Source: Variovorax paradoxus (GTDB lineage Bacteria > Pseudomonadota > Gammaproteobacteria > Burkholderiales > Burkholderiaceae_C). Taken from it: a stretch of DNA of 64,000 bases. Shown here piece by piece: positions 8,649 to 17,711 of this stretch. Every line of letters begins with the position of its first letter. The first letter of the stretch is position 1. A program made the translations under genes and the position numbers. The notes beneath the pieces were generated by a model. The model searched no databases. It saw nothing but the letters and a program-made list of their open reading frames with translations, and was not told the origin of the DNA. The stretch covers positions 2,976,001 to 3,040,000 of the forward strand of contig NZ_CP123990.1 in NCBI RefSeq assembly GCF_029919115.1. Direction: 5' to 3'.

Positions 8649-9983
8649 TCAGTGGCTGCCGGCACCTGCGCCCAAGGGTGCCGTGGGCAGCTCGAGTTCG
8701 GCCAGCGGTTCGTCGTCGGGCGCATAGGTGCCGTTGAGCACGGCGTGGGCGCGTTCGCGGTCGATGTCGCCTTCCCAGGCCGCGACGGCCACCGTGGCCA
8801 CGCAGTTGCCGATGAGGTTGCCCAGCGCGCGGGCAATGCCCATGAACCAGTCGACCGAGAGCACCAGCACCAGGCCAATGGCAGGAATGGCCGGTATTGC
8901 GTGCAGCGTGGCGGCCAGCACCACGATGGCTGAGCCCGGCACGCCGTGCGCGCCCTTCGAGGTGACCAGCGCAATGGCCAGGATGGTCAGCAGGTCGGCC
9001 ATCGAGACCGGCGTGTTGGTGGCCTGCGCAATGAACACCGCCGCGAGCGTGATGTAGATCGAAAAGGCGTCCAAGTTGAACGAATAGCCCGTGGGAATCA
9101 CAAGGCCGACCGTCGAATCGCGAATGCCCATGCGGCGCAGCTTGGCCATGATCTGCGGCAGCACGCTGTCCGACGAGGTGGTGGCAAACACGATGGCGAG
9201 TTCTTCGCGCAGGTAGCGCAGCAGCTTCCACAGGCTGAAGCCCGACATGCGCATGACCAGCCCCAGCACTCCGAACACGAAGATCAGCACCGCGCCGTAG
9301 AAGAGGGCAACCAGCATGCCGAGCTGCTTGAGCGAGCCGATGCCGTATTTGCCCACCGTAAAGGCAATGGCGCCGAGCACCCCCAGCGGCGCGAGCTTGA
9401 TGATGATGCCCATGATCTTGAAAAGCACCAGCGAAAGCGCGTCCACCACCGCGCCCACCGGCTTGCCTCGCTCGCCCAGGAGCGACAGCGCGGAGCCGAA
9501 CAGCACCGCGAACAGCAGCACCTGCAGCACGTCGCCGGTGGCAAAGGCGTTGACCACCGTGGTGGGAATCAGCTTCATCAGGAACTCGACCGTGCCGCCG
9601 CTGGTGAGCTTGTCGGCGTTCGAGGCATAGGCGCTCATGGCGGTGGCGTCGAGCTTGCCCGGGTCCACGTTCATGCCCACGCCAGGCTGGAACACAAAGG
9701 CCAGCACCAGGCCCATGGCCAGCGCAATGGTGGTCAGCACCTCGAAGTAGATCAGGGCCTTGACGCCCACCCGGCCCACCCGCTTCAGGTCGCCCGCGCC
9801 CGCAATGCCGTGCACCACCACGCAGAACACCAACACGGGGATGATCATCTTGATCAGCTTGATGAAACCGTCGCCGAGCGGCTTGAGCTTGACGGCGAAC
9901 TCCGGCACGAAGAGGCCTGCCAGCACGCCGAGCACCAGCGCAATGACGACCTGGCCGAAGAGGGATTTGACGAAGCGGGGCAT
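8649..9983 (-). CDS. dctA: DctA-like C4-dicarboxylate:cation symporter
   Basis: A 444-residue inner-membrane symporter of the dicarboxylate/amino acid:cation (DAACS) family. It begins MPRFVKSLFGQVVIALVLG and shows the serine-rich reentrant-loop motif (FATTSSDSVLPQIM) and the later GYSFNLDAFSIYITLA helix that line the transport path. An in-frame upstream start at 10034 exists, but GGAAGG precedes the ATG at 9983 at good spacing and the protein then begins like its relatives. It is followed by a GntR gene in the same operon and preceded by an inverted repeat. Substrate may be succinate, malate or fumarate, or a related organic acid. Confidence 0.88.
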   Translation of the reverse strand: MPRFVKSLFGQVVIALVLGVLAGLFVPEFAVKLKPLGDGFIKLIKMIIPVLVFCVVVHGIAGAGDLKRVGRVGVKALIYFEVLTTIALAMGLVLAFVFQPGVGMNVDPGKLDATAMSAYASNADKLTSGGTVEFLMKLIPTTVVNAFATGDVLQVLLFAVLFGSALSLLGERGKPVGAVVDALSLVLFKIMGIIIKLAPLGVLGAIAFTVGKYGIGSLKQLGMLVALFYGAVLIFVFGVLGLVMRMSGFSLWKLLRYLREELAIVFATTSSDSVLPQIMAKLRRMGIRDSTVGLVIPTGYSFNLDAFSIYITLAAVFIAQATNTPVSMADLLTILAIALVTSKGAHGVPGSAIVVLAATLHAIPAIPAIGLVLVLSVDWFMGIARALGNLIGNCVATVAVAAWEGDIDRERAHAVLNGTYAPDDEPLAELELPTAPLGAGAGSH

Positions 9984-10007
9984 GGAGGAACCTTCCATTG
10001 GTTGAAT

Positions 10008-10035
10008 GCAAGATCTACAAAATCTTGTATGCAAG
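10008..10035. promoter_or_regulatory. Candidate GntR operator upstream of dctA
   Basis: The segment holds an inverted repeat GCAAGAT / ATCTTGT, and its right half contains CTTGTATGCAAG, which is close to the TTGTATACAA type of site bound by FadR-subfamily (FCD) regulators. It lies 24-52 bases upstream of the dctA start, where a repressor would overlap the promoter. Confidence 0.4.
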
Positions 10036-10204
10036 CAATGTAGGCAAGAATTTCAGGACGCGCAGCAGGGTATTCCCGGGCCAGGAGACTTGTGTGGGGG
10101 GGCGATAAAGCGATGACGCGCCGAGATGCGTAACAGCCCGTCACCCGGACCGTGCACACTTCGGATGTGCGGTCATCTCCTTGTCACTGCTCTCGAAGGC
10201 ACCT

Positions 10205-11332
10205 ATGCGTCTGGCTGAGTTCATCAACATCCATAGCGAGACGATCGTTGCCGAGGCGGCCCGATACGCGCGCACGCTGGCGCCGCTTGCACATGAATCG
10301 GAGCTGACCCTCAGGGATCACATCCCCAAGATCCTCGAAGCGATCGTGCTCGACCTGGAGAACAGCCAGTCTTCCACCGAAGCACACGCCAAGTCTCTGG
10401 GCCAAGGCGCCGCCCTCTCAGGCCTGGAGCATTCGGCTGCTCAAACGCATGGGCGGCAAAGAGCCAGAAGCGGGCTTCAGATGACCCAGCTGGTCGCCGA
10501 GTACCGCGCGCTCAGAGCGGGTGTGCTCAGGTTGTGGGCAGAAAAGGAGCCCATTGCGGTTTCGGTGGTCGACGTCATCAGGTTCAACGAAGCAATCGAC
10601 CAGGCCGTGGCGGAATCCGTCGAGTTCTTCTCCGAGGAAACCGATCAGCTCAGGAACGTGTTCCTGGGTGTGCTGGGGCATGACCTGCGCGGACCCCTGA
10701 ATGCGATCCTGCTCACCGCGGAGCTCATTTCTAGAAAAACCAAGGAATCGCCGTTGTCAGAGGTGGGCGTGCTGATACGCAGTGGCCGGCGAATGGCGTC
10801 GCTGCTGGACACTCTGCTGCAGTACAACAGGTCGGCGCTGGGTGGAGGCATGAAGATTCACCGGGAGCTCACCAATCTGGGCGAACAATGTGCGGCAGAA
10901 ATCGAACTGTTGCGCGCTGCGCTTCCGGATGCGCATATCGATTTTTCGGCCGAGGCGGACACAGACGGATTGTTCGACGCTTCAGCCGTGCGCGAAGCAT
11001 TGGGAAATCTGGTCAACAACGCGGCCACCTACGGGGATGACGGGCCTGTTTCGGTGACATTGACGGGTGGCGTTGGCGCCGTCTTCCTCAAGGTCGCGAA
11101 TACGGGCCAGGAGATTCCCTCCGCGGAAATTCCCAAGTTGTTCAAGGCACTCGAGCGAGGTTCTGCGGCCGATGCTTCCGGCAACCGGACAAACCTCGGG
11201 CTTGGCCTCTTCATCGTGCAGCAGATCGTTGCTGCACATGGCGGCCAGGTCCGATGCGCGAGCTCGGCAGCGGGCACGGCCTTCGAGCTGGAGTTGCCGC
11301 GAGTCGAGGCGGCAGCGCCACGAGCTGCGTAA
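10205..11332 (+). CDS. Soluble sensor histidine kinase with RsbRD-type N-terminal domain
   Basis: A 375-residue histidine kinase without membrane segments. Residues 1-140 resemble the all-helical RsbRD N-terminal sensory domain. The HisKA box GVLGHDLRGPLNAILL holds the phospho-accepting histidine (about residue 159), and the ATPase domain shows the N box LGNLVNNAATYG and the G box NLGLGLFIVQQ. No receiver domain or partner regulator lies next to it, so it is an orphan. An upstream in-frame TTG at 10181 is possible, but the ATG at 10205 is preceded by GAAGG at good spacing. An FAD monooxygenase follows 69 bases downstream on the same strand. Confidence 0.85.
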   Translation: MRLAEFINIHSETIVAEAARYARTLAPLAHESELTLRDHIPKILEAIVLDLENSQSSTEAHAKSLGQGAALSGLEHSAAQTHGRQRARSGLQMTQLVAEYRALRAGVLRLWAEKEPIAVSVVDVIRFNEAIDQAVAESVEFFSEETDQLRNVFLGVLGHDLRGPLNAILLTAELISRKTKESPLSEVGVLIRSGRRMASLLDTLLQYNRSALGGGMKIHRELTNLGEQCAAEIELLRAALPDAHIDFSAEADTDGLFDASAVREALGNLVNNAATYGDDGPVSVTLTGGVGAVFLKVANTGQEIPSAEIPKLFKALERGSAADASGNRTNLGLGLFIVQQIVAAHGGQVRCASSAAGTAFELELPRVEAAAPRAA

Positions 11333-11401
11333 CACCGCATTCGTCATCCGGTAGTCTTGGGCCTTCCTGGCGTGGGCAAGGGGAAGGAGATTGATCAACC
11401 G

Positions 11402-12907
11402 ATGAAGGAACATTCAGTGGTCATTGTTGGCGCAGGTCCGACGGGGCTGGTGCTGGGCGGCGAGTTGGCGTTGGCGGGCGTGGATGTGGCCATCGTCGAA
11501 CGCCGCCCGAACCAGGAGCTCGCCGGTTCGCGCGCCGGCGGGCTGAGCTCGCGCACCCTCGAGGTTTTCGATCAGCGCGGAATCGTGGACCGGTTTCTCG
11601 CCGAGGGGCAGGTCGCCCAAGTCACCGGATTCGCGGTGACACGCCTGGACATCAGCGATTTTCCGACCCGACACAACTACGGGCTGGCGTTACGGCAGAA
11701 GCATATCGAGCGCATCCTCGCCGGCTGGGTCGAGGAGTTGTCGGTGCCGATCTATCGCAGCCGTGAATTGGCATCTTTCACGCAAGACGGCAGCGGCGTC
11801 GCCATCGAGCTGTCCGATGGCGAGGCGCTGCGGGCAAGCTATCTTGTCGGCTGCGACGGCGGCCGCAGCCTGGTCCGCAAAACCGCCGGCATCGAATTCC
11901 AAGGATGGGACGCCACGACCAGCAGCATTCTCGCGGAGGCGGAAATGGCCGAGGAGCCGCCGCTGGGCGTGCATCGCACGGCGCGAGGTGTCTATGCCTT
12001 CGGCAGGGAGGCGTATGAAATTCGCGACGGCAAGATTGTCTTTGCCAAGGAAGGTCCGATAGGGGTCATGGTGACCGAAAAGACCTCCGGCGCCACAACC
12101 GAACCCACGCTGCGCGATCTCCGCGAAGCACTCATCGACGCATGCGGAACGGACTACGGGGTTCATAGCCCAAGCTGGATTTCCAGGTTCACCGACATGT
12201 CGCGCCAGGCCCAGGCCTATCGCAGGGGCCGGGTGCTCCTGGCCGGCGATGCGGCGCATGTGCATTCGCCTGTCGGCGGACAAGGCCTCAACACGGGCGT
12301 GCAGGACGCGGTCAATCTGGGCTGGAAGTTGGCCCAGGTGGTGAAAGGAACATCGCCTGAAAGCCTGCTCGACACGTATCACGCCGAGCGGCACCCGGTT
12401 GCGGCGCGTGTGTTGCGCACGACGATGGCACAGGTCGCATTGCAACGCACCGATGAGCGCACGGATGCCTTGCGCGAGATCGTATTGGAGCTGCTCGGCA
12501 TGGAGGAGCCTCGCAAGCGAATCGCCGCCGAGATGTCCGGACTCGGTATTCGCTACGACCTGGGCGGCGAGCATCCCCTGGTCGGCCGCCGCATGCCTGA
12601 CCTTGACCTGGTCACGCCCGAAGGTTCCACGCGTGTGTTCGCGCTGCTGCGGGATGCGCGGCCCGTGTTTCTGGATCTCGGCGCGCCGGGCCGATTCGAC
12701 CTCACGCCCTGGTCCGACCGCATCAAGCGGGTTCACGGCGAATGTGCCGGTCCGTGGGAGCTGCCTGCGCTGGGCCTGGTGACCGCGCCATCGGCAGTGC
12801 TGATCAGGCCCGATGGATATGTGGCATGGGTGTGCGACGGGACGCCGGATGGGCTCTGGCAGGCAATGAACATCTGGTTCGGCGGTCTCGCGTCATCAAA
12901 GAATTGA
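11402..12907 (+). CDS. FAD-dependent aromatic-ring monooxygenase (PHBH fold)
   Basis: A 501-residue flavoprotein hydroxylase of the p-hydroxybenzoate hydroxylase class. The dinucleotide motif VVIVGAGPTGLVLGG is at residues 6-20, the DG motif (GCDGGRSLVRKTAG) near residue 155, and the GD motif (LLAGDAAHVHSP, then GGQGLNTGVQDAVNLGWKLA) near residue 280. The C-terminal thioredoxin-like domain seen in phenol and rifampicin hydroxylases is present (residues about 390-501). Substrate is unknown; rifamycin- or tetracycline-type inactivating oxygenases share this architecture, as do catabolic enzymes. The start at 11402 has AAGGAG 12 bases upstream, a rather long spacing. Confidence 0.85.
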   Translation: MKEHSVVIVGAGPTGLVLGGELALAGVDVAIVERRPNQELAGSRAGGLSSRTLEVFDQRGIVDRFLAEGQVAQVTGFAVTRLDISDFPTRHNYGLALRQKHIERILAGWVEELSVPIYRSRELASFTQDGSGVAIELSDGEALRASYLVGCDGGRSLVRKTAGIEFQGWDATTSSILAEAEMAEEPPLGVHRTARGVYAFGREAYEIRDGKIVFAKEGPIGVMVTEKTSGATTEPTLRDLREALIDACGTDYGVHSPSWISRFTDMSRQAQAYRRGRVLLAGDAAHVHSPVGGQGLNTGVQDAVNLGWKLAQVVKGTSPESLLDTYHAERHPVAARVLRTTMAQVALQRTDERTDALREIVLELLGMEEPRKRIAAEMSGLGIRYDLGGEHPLVGRRMPDLDLVTPEGSTRVFALLRDARPVFLDLGAPGRFDLTPWSDRIKRVHGECAGPWELPALGLVTAPSAVLIRPDGYVAWVCDGTPDGLWQAMNIWFGGLASSKN

Positions 12908-12936
12908 ACCAGGAGTCCCGATCTTCATGCTTGCGC

Positions 12937-13914
12937 TCAATCGGCGTACTCGCCGGCGTCCTTGATGACCTGCGACCAGCGGATCTTCTCAGCTTCCACG
13001 AACTTCCTGTGGCCGGCCGGGGTCAGGCGGTCGTCATTCACAACGGTGAGGCCCAGCGCCTCTTCGCGCTTGATGAGCTCCGGATCCTTCAAGGCGGCGC
13101 GAAGCGCTGCGTTCAACTTGTCCAACACCGCGGGCGGTGTTCCCTTGGGCGCATACAAGCCGTGCCAGACCTGTACGTCGAAGTCCTTGAGCCCGGATTC
13201 CGACAGCGTGGCAGTGTCCTTGAGCGATGGCAGCGGCAGGCGCTTGAGGCTCGTGATGCCGTAGACCTTGACCTTCTTGCCCTCGATTTGCGGAACAGCG
13301 TTGGTGGCCTGCTCGCACATGAGATCGACCTGCCCGCCAATGAGGTCTGTCATGGCCGGCGCGGTTCCTTTGTAGGGCACCGCGGTCATGGTGGTCTTGA
13401 GCGCGCTCTGGAACATCAAGCCGCACAGATGCGACGCAGAGCCCAGCCCTGCATGGGCCAGGTTGACCTTTCCGCCGTTCGCCGCAACCCACTTGCGCAA
13501 GTCCGCGAAGCTGTTGGCTTCCAGGCTCGGCTTGCCGATCACCACCGAAGGGGCTTCGTTGATCAGGCCCAGCATCTCGAAGTCATCGGGCACCTTGTAA
13601 GGGAGCTTGCGATACAGCGCGGGCGCGGTAGCCATGCCGATGTGGTGCACCAGCAGCGTGTAGCCGTCCGGCGCGGCGCGCGCCACCTTGGCCGAGCCGA
13701 TGGTGCCGCCCGCACCGGCTGCGTTGTCGACGACCACGGTCTGGCCGAGCGGCTTGCGCAGGGCCTCGGCCAGGTCGCGGGCGATCTTGTCGCTCGGGCC
13801 GCCGGCCGCGAACGGGACAACCAGCGTGACGGGCTTGTCCGGAAAGTCTGCAGAGGCCAACGTGGCCGAAGCCAGCAGGCCAATCCCCACGGCATGGCGC
13901 CAGATGCTTTTCAT
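12937..13914 (-). CDS. Bug-family (TctC) tripartite tricarboxylate receptor
   Basis: A 325-residue periplasmic solute-binding protein. A signal peptide (MKSIWRHAVG, cleavage after TLASA) precedes the Bug pattern: PDKPVTLVVPFAAGGPSD, then VVDNAAGAGGTIGSA and ARAAPDGYTLLVHH. These receptors are abundant in Burkholderiales and often lack their own permease genes nearby, as here. It is 29 bases downstream of the tarD stop on the same strand, so it probably captures tartrate or a similar hydroxy acid. The LysR gene on the other side of tarD probably controls both. Confidence 0.9.
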   Translation of the reverse strand: MKSIWRHAVGIGLLASATLASADFPDKPVTLVVPFAAGGPSDKIARDLAEALRKPLGQTVVVDNAAGAGGTIGSAKVARAAPDGYTLLVHHIGMATAPALYRKLPYKVPDDFEMLGLINEAPSVVIGKPSLEANSFADLRKWVAANGGKVNLAHAGLGSASHLCGLMFQSALKTTMTAVPYKGTAPAMTDLIGGQVDLMCEQATNAVPQIEGKKVKVYGITSLKRLPLPSLKDTATLSESGLKDFDVQVWHGLYAPKGTPPAVLDKLNAALRAALKDPELIKREEALGLTVVNDDRLTPAGHRKFVEAEKIRWSQVIKDAGEYAD

Positions 13915-13943
13915 GGTGTTGTCTCCTTTGTGGGTTACCTGCT

Positions 13944-15110
13944 TCAGGCTGAAAGCGCTTGCATCTCGCGGTACAGGTCGGCCTTGCCCTCAAAGCCGAT
14001 CCCCGGCAAGTCGGGCAGGGTCACGAAGCTGTTCTCGACCTTCACGCCATCGGGGAACCCGCCGAACGGCTGGAACAGGTCGGGGTAGGACTCGTTGCCG
14101 CCAAGGCCGAGGCCGGCCGCGATGTTCAGCGACATCTGGTGCCCGCCGTGCGGGATGCAGCGGCTGGCCGACCAGCCATGTTCCTTCAACATGTCCAGCG
14201 TGCGCAGGTACTCGACAAGGCCGTAGCTGAGCGCGCAGTCGAACTGCAGCCAGTCGCGGTCCGGGCGCATGCCGCCGTAGCGGATCAGGTTGCGCGCATC
14301 CTGCATCGAGAAAAGGTCTTCCCCCGTGGCCATCGGGTTCTTGTAGAAATTGCGGAGGGCCGCTTGCAGTTCGAAGTCCAGCGGGTCGCCCGGCTCCTCG
14401 TACCAGAACAGGTCGTACTGCGACAGGGCCTTGGCATAGGCAATCGCGGTTTCCAGGTCGAAGCGGCCGTTGGCGTCGACGCAGAGCTTCTGGCCGTCCT
14501 GCAGCACTTCCATGATCGAGTCGATGCGGCGCAGGTCTTCGTCGAGAGAGGCTCCGCCGATCTTCTTCTTCACGACCGTGTAGCCGCGGTCGATGTAGCT
14601 GCGCATCTCGTCCTTCAGCTTTCCATGGTCCTGCCCCGGGTAGTAGTAGCCGCCCGCCGCGTAGACGAAGATCTTGCGGTTGGGCTTGCCGTTGCCGTAG
14701 CGGTCGGCCAGCAATTGAAACAGCGGCTTGCCTTCGATCTTGGCCACCGCGTCCCACACCGCCATGTCGATGGTGCCGATGGCCACCGAGCGCTCGCCAT
14801 GGCCGCCCGGCTTCTCATTGGTGAACATGGTGTTCCAGATCTTGTGCGGATCGAGGTTGTTGCCGCTGTCGTCGACGAGGGACGCCGGATTCGCTTCCAT
14901 GATGCGCGGAATGAACCGCTCGCGCATCAGCTTGCCCTGGCCGTAGCGGCCGTTGGAGTTGAAGCCGTAGCCGACGACCGGCTTGCCATCGCGGATCACG
15001 TCGGTGATCACTGCGACCAGGCTCAACGTCATCTTGCTAAAGTCGATGTAGGCGTTGCGAATGGGCGAGCTGATGGGGATGGTCTTCTCGCGGATTTCGA
15101 CGATCTTCAC
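13944..15110 (-). CDS. tarD: D-tartrate dehydratase (enolase superfamily)
   Basis: A 388-residue enolase-superfamily dehydratase. From memory of the Bradyrhizobium D-tartrate dehydratase, the key residues align with a constant offset of one: catalytic Lys183 (VKKKIGG), metal ligands Asp212 (VDANGRF), Glu238 (YEEPGD) and Glu264 (TGEDLF), and His321 (IPHGGHQ). It should remove water from D-tartrate to give oxaloacetate. I choose a GTG start at 15110 because GGAG lies six bases upstream and the protein then has the family length; the upstream ATG at 15173 would add a tail unlike relatives. A Bug receptor lies downstream and a LysR gene is divergent. Confidence 0.88.
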   Translation of the reverse strand: MKIVEIREKTIPISSPIRNAYIDFSKMTLSLVAVITDVIRDGKPVVGYGFNSNGRYGQGKLMRERFIPRIMEANPASLVDDSGNNLDPHKIWNTMFTNEKPGGHGERSVAIGTIDMAVWDAVAKIEGKPLFQLLADRYGNGKPNRKIFVYAAGGYYYPGQDHGKLKDEMRSYIDRGYTVVKKKIGGASLDEDLRRIDSIMEVLQDGQKLCVDANGRFDLETAIAYAKALSQYDLFWYEEPGDPLDFELQAALRNFYKNPMATGEDLFSMQDARNLIRYGGMRPDRDWLQFDCALSYGLVEYLRTLDMLKEHGWSASRCIPHGGHQMSLNIAAGLGLGGNESYPDLFQPFGGFPDGVKVENSFVTLPDLPGIGFEGKADLYREMQALSA

Positions 15111-15213
15111 GGTTGTCTCCAGAACGGGTGAGTGGGAGACTGAATGGTCGGCCGTGCCGTCTTTTTGGGCCAATGTTCAATTTCTCAACTTCTATGCGCT
15201 GGACGAACCGGAC

Positions 15214-16155
15214 ATGAACCTGATCTGGCTTGACGACTTCCTGGCGTTGGCAGCAACGGGCAACTTCTCGCGTGCGGCAGACGAGCGCCACAGCTCCCAA
15301 CCCGCATTCAGCCGCCGCATTCGCGCGCTGGAGGAGTGGATCGGCGCCGACTTGTTCGACCGCAGCACACAGCCCGCCACGCTCACCGAAGTTGGTGAGT
15401 GGTTTGCAGGCGTGGCGCAGGAATTGATCGCGAGGGTGGCCCGCGTGCCGGGCGACGCGAGGAAGATCGCGGAGGCCAGTTCGGTCACCTTGCGCATTGC
15501 GTGCACGCATGCGCTTTCCATGACCTTCCTGCCGCGATGGATCCGCAGTCTCGAGTCCAGCATTACGCTCGGGCCGGTGCAACTCATGTCCGACGTTCTC
15601 CAGCGTTGCGAATCGCTGATGCTGCAGAGCAAGGTGCAGTTCGTACTGAGCCACGCGCATCCTGATGCGCATGGCGCGCTCGATGCCGCCCCCTACCAGT
15701 CGGCCCCGATCGGCGAAGACATGCTGATCGCCGTGTCGGCGCCCAACAACTCCGGCAAGCCGCTGCATCAGCTTTCACGCAAGGGCGCAGCTGCCGTGCC
15801 GGTGCTCTTGTACACCGAAGAATCCGGACTGGGACGCATCATGCGTGCCGTAGTGAGCCGGCGCCTGGAGTCGCAAGCGGCACAGGCCATCTTCACGGCA
15901 CATCTCGCCTCAGTCCTCCGGACGATGGCACTGGACGGCAGGGGCATCGCTTGGCTGCCGCAGACCCTCGTCGAGGAAGACATTGGCCAAGGGCGCCTTG
16001 TCGCCGCAGCGAGCGGCGAGTGGGACGTTCCGCTGCAAATAAGGCTCTACCGGGACAGCGAACTCTTGGGGAAGGCCGCGAATGAATTCTGGAGTGCCGC
16101 AATAGAGTGGGGGAGCGGCCTCCACGAAAGCAAAAGGAAGCAAGTTGCAAGTTAA
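15214..16155 (+). CDS. LysR-family regulator of the tartrate module
   Basis: A 313-residue LysR-type regulator. The N-terminal helix-turn-helix is visible (LALAATGNFSRAADERHSSQPAFSRR region), followed by a complete effector domain ending with an unusually polar tail (HESKRKQVAS). It is divergent from tarD with 103 bases between the starts, so it likely controls tarD and the Bug receptor. The ATG at 15214 begins the normal family N-terminus (MNLIWLDDF); the frame is open upstream to 15055 but that part overlaps tarD. Its 3' end overlaps a small VOC gene by 11 bases. Confidence 0.88.
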   Translation: MNLIWLDDFLALAATGNFSRAADERHSSQPAFSRRIRALEEWIGADLFDRSTQPATLTEVGEWFAGVAQELIARVARVPGDARKIAEASSVTLRIACTHALSMTFLPRWIRSLESSITLGPVQLMSDVLQRCESLMLQSKVQFVLSHAHPDAHGALDAAPYQSAPIGEDMLIAVSAPNNSGKPLHQLSRKGAAAVPVLLYTEESGLGRIMRAVVSRRLESQAAQAIFTAHLASVLRTMALDGRGIAWLPQTLVEEDIGQGRLVAAASGEWDVPLQIRLYRDSELLGKAANEFWSAAIEWGSGLHESKRKQVAS

Positions 16156-16495
16156 GCGGATAGTCGCCAATTTCGCGGTGCTCGACCCGGGCCTGGCCCG
16201 GACGTTCTACCAGGATGTTCTTGGCCTCGAGCTCTTGATGGACCATGGATGGATCCAGACCTTTGGCTCTGCGGCCGAGATGACCGTGCAGGTAAGCTTT
16301 GCCGCAGAAGGTGGCTCCGGCACGCCGGTGCCGGACCTGTCGATTGAAGTGGATGATCTGAATGCTGCACTCGAGGGCATGAAAGCGGCCGGGTTCTCGA
16401 TCGAGTACGGACCTGTCGACGAACCTTGGGGAGTCCGCCGTTTCTTCGTTCGCGACCCATTCGGGAGGCTGGTCAATATCCTCGCGCATGTATGA
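16145..16495 (+). CDS. VOC (glyoxalase/bleomycin-resistance) family protein
   Basis: A 116-residue single vicinal-oxygen-chelate domain protein. The first beta-alpha-beta unit ANFAVLDPGLARTFYQDVLGLEL and the C-terminal RRFFVRDPFGRLVNILAHV, with the typical D-P-x-G-x-x-x-x turn, identify the fold. Expected metal ligands are partly replaced, so it may bind a ligand rather than catalyse. It overlaps the preceding LysR gene by 11 bases. The start is a TTG preceded by AGGAAG; the first in-frame ATG would remove the first repeat of the fold, so TTG is preferred. Confidence 0.75.
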   Translation: MQVKRIVANFAVLDPGLARTFYQDVLGLELLMDHGWIQTFGSAAEMTVQVSFAAEGGSGTPVPDLSIEVDDLNAALEGMKAAGFSIEYGPVDEPWGVRRFFVRDPFGRLVNILAHV

Positions 16496-16605
16496 GAATC
16501 GGCGGGAGGCATGGCTTCTACGACGGGAATCGGCCATAAGCAGTCACCCAGCCGCAAGGCAGAATTCGCCCAGAAGCAGCCATTGGCATCGCACGCTTAG
16601 AGAAC

Positions 16606-16881
16606 ATGAACCCAACCGCTCCTTTGGCGCTTTCGGCGCTCCCAGACCCGACGGACCGACAGGCGGTGTTCGCGTTCGCAATGACGTTCAACGGGTATGA
16701 GCACTTCGGGTCGAGCGAAGCGGCGCTCGCCGCGGCCCGTGAGCGCCGGCGGTCTTCGTTGGTTGATGTTCGCAATGAGCTCTTCCTCGCCGCCCGAGCC
16801 TCGCGACATGGAGACAACGGCGACTACCTTGAGCGCTATCGGGAACTGCTGCCTGTCTTCCAGCGCCTACTCGCTGCGTAG
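16606..16881 (+). CDS. Small hypothetical protein (91 aa)
   Basis: A 91-residue ORF starting MNPTAPLALSALP. It is acidic to neutral, probably mostly helical, with no signal or membrane segment. The central segment FNGYEHFGSSEAALAAARERRRSS reads like a folded helical protein rather than a shadow. No strong ribosome-binding site is visible. I do not recognise the family. It is the first of several small orphan ORFs between 16.6 and 19.1 kb. Confidence 0.45.
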   Translation: MNPTAPLALSALPDPTDRQAVFAFAMTFNGYEHFGSSEAALAAARERRRSSLVDVRNELFLAARASRHGDNGDYLERYRELLPVFQRLLAA

Positions 16882-17063
16882 CGGGTGAGGCCCGCACACA
16901 ATGGAAATGCTGAATACGGCCAGAACCCGACGTTCGCTGACTTGGTCCAGTTCGCTCCGAAGCCGACCTTCGCAGCGCGCATACGACAACCTCTGATGGT
17001 CGATTGAGCGCCCGCCTTGAAGTGCGTGCGCACAAACTGACCTCTCATGAACAATGGGCACCT

Positions 17064-17534
17064 ATGTCCCGTCTCGCTGCCTTCCTTCTTTTTTTCATTC
17101 ACATGGCCACCTACGCAGGCAGCTTCTTTCCGCCCGAATACAAGCAATTCGCCTTCAAGGAGGGCGATGTGCTAGCGAGCAATCGAAGCGACGGCAAGTT
17201 TGCAGTCAATAAAATCCTCAAAGTGGACCGCTTCGATTTCAAGAAAGGCACCGCAATCAGCATCCAGGGCAAGCCCTTCGTCGCGACGGAAGATGACTAC
17301 TTGTTGATCGTGAGCTGCGCGCTCGGTGAAGCGGAGTTCAAGTCACTTGATGAAGCCCGCCAGGCTGCGAAGGCGGGGCGCTGGACGATTAAGCTCGGGC
17401 ATGTTCCCAATCGGTCGCCCGGGGCGGCAGCCGGACAAATTCTTGTAGGCAGTGCGCCGGTTTCTGAGGCTGAGCTCACAGGCTACCGTCAGTGGAAAGC
17501 AGCCTTCGAAAGAGGAGAGGCAGGCATTTTTTGA
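17064..17534 (+). CDS. Small secreted hypothetical protein (156 aa)
   Basis: A 156-residue ORF with an N-terminal signal peptide (MSRLAAFLLFFIHMATYAGS) and a lysine- and phenylalanine-rich mature part. Segments such as EGDVLASNRSDGKFAVNKILKVDRFDF and ISIQGKPFVATEDDYLLIVSC suggest an all-beta fold. I do not recognise a named family. The open frame begins at 17004, but the ATG at 17064 starts the signal peptide and is therefore preferred. Structured inverted repeats follow its stop. Confidence 0.6.
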   Translation: MSRLAAFLLFFIHMATYAGSFFPPEYKQFAFKEGDVLASNRSDGKFAVNKILKVDRFDFKKGTAISIQGKPFVATEDDYLLIVSCALGEAEFKSLDEARQAAKAGRWTIKLGHVPNRSPGAAAGQILVGSAPVSEAELTGYRQWKAAFERGEAGIF

Positions 17535-17568
17535 CGCCCTGGACCCAACTTTAAGAGCGGGCGGCGGG

Positions 17569-17651
17569 GCCCCAACGACGGTGGGGCAACAATGAAGATT
17601 GGTTTGGGCCCGCCACAGCCGGTCCGCATGCGGCGGAATCCGGCCCAAACC
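17569..17651. repeat. Nested inverted repeats (structured intergenic element)
   Basis: Two structures lie together. Positions 17569-17574 (GCCCCA) pair with 17582-17587 across a seven-base loop. Positions 17601-17610 (GGTTTGGGCC) pair perfectly with 17642-17651, and inside that stem lies a ten-base palindrome, CCGCATGCGG, at 17624-17633. There is no T-tract after either, so a simple terminator is not obvious; a REP-like element or a structured RNA are alternatives. Confidence 0.5.
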
Positions 17652-17711
17652 AGACGCTCGCCCATGTTCCAGAATCTGGGCGCACAAACGGCATCTCTAG
17701 GAAGACTCGGC

